Shown: positions 63,932 through 64,000 of the stretch, piece by piece
How positions within the stretch are numbered: the stretch's first letter is position 1
Layout: every line of letters starts with the position of its first letter
Origin: Shinisaurus crocodilurus
Lineage: Eukaryota > Chordata > Lepidosauria > Squamata > Shinisauridae
Direction of reading: 5' to 3'
DNA length: 64,000 bases
NCBI GenBank assembly: GCA_021292165.1
Contig: JAHFWL010000433.1
Location: 127,001 to 191,000 of the forward strand
Position numbers and translations under genes: made by a program
The notes under the pieces: generated by a model
Databases searched by the model: none
Told to the model about the DNA's origin: nothing
What the model saw: only the letters and a program-made list of their open reading frames with translations

Positions 63932-64000
63932 ACAGGATCTTCAAGTGAAGGCAGCTGTTTTGTTCATCCTGGGTTTGCTTTTATTACCACGTAAATGGCC
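63932..64000 (+). other. RIPOR3: Start of RIPOR3 3' UTR
   Basis: These are the 69 bases after the stop codon. No AATAAA-type polyadenylation signal is present, so the transcript continues beyond the window. Confidence 0.8.

Noticed and set aside
62586..63026. 146-codon minus-strand open frame
   Set aside because: It lies mostly within a GC-rich transposon interior, and part of it is a short tandem repeat.
63932..64000. Polyadenylation site
   Set aside because: No AATAAA or close variant occurs in the 69 bases after the stop.
1..64000. An undescribed defence, toxin or CRISPR-like system
   Set aside because: There are no spaced direct repeats, no operon structure and no relevant genes. The window is a vertebrate intron-rich locus.

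Overview
This is a vertebrate nuclear genomic window, most likely from a squamate reptile (lizard or snake). The sequence shows one plus-strand protein-coding gene cut into many small GT-AG exons. The introns are packed with tRNA-derived SINEs of the squamate Sauria/ACA type, a second SINE with a tRNA-Ala-like head, 5S-rRNA-derived SINEs, CR1 and L2 LINE fragments, and many short hAT-like and TcMar-like inverted-repeat elements. The squamate assignment is inferred from this repeat mix and was not tested by a search.

The gene is RIPOR3 (FAM65C), a member of the RIPOR/FAM65 family of Rho-interacting cell-polarization regulators. I found 20 coding exons between 3710 and 63931. They join in one consistent reading frame into 929 codons plus a TGA stop. 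The first about 45 residues, the start codon, the 5' UTR and the promoter lie upstream of the window. Only 69 bases of 3' UTR are present. Coding sequence is about 2.8 kb of 64 kb. The largest intron (28143-41062) is 12.9 kb.

Layout: 1-3709 is intron with SINEs and a TcMar-like element. 3710-28142 holds nine exons for the conserved N-terminal domain, including a 24-base microexon. 28143-41062 is a large repeat-rich intron. 41064-43913 holds the end of the N-terminal domain and the large, poorly conserved linker exon. 46520-63931 holds the C-terminal helical region and the stop. I saw no other host gene, no functional RNA gene, no CRISPR array and no exogenous virus.

The most interesting content is transposon biology. 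There are insertions nested two and three deep, with readable target-site duplications. There is a 5S-SINE family with a CR1-like tail, and a SINE/LINE junction that may be a chimeric retrotransposition product. Several very tight hairpins sit inside transcribed introns. A GC-rich hAT-like element imitates a CpG island. I found no convincing undescribed molecular system.
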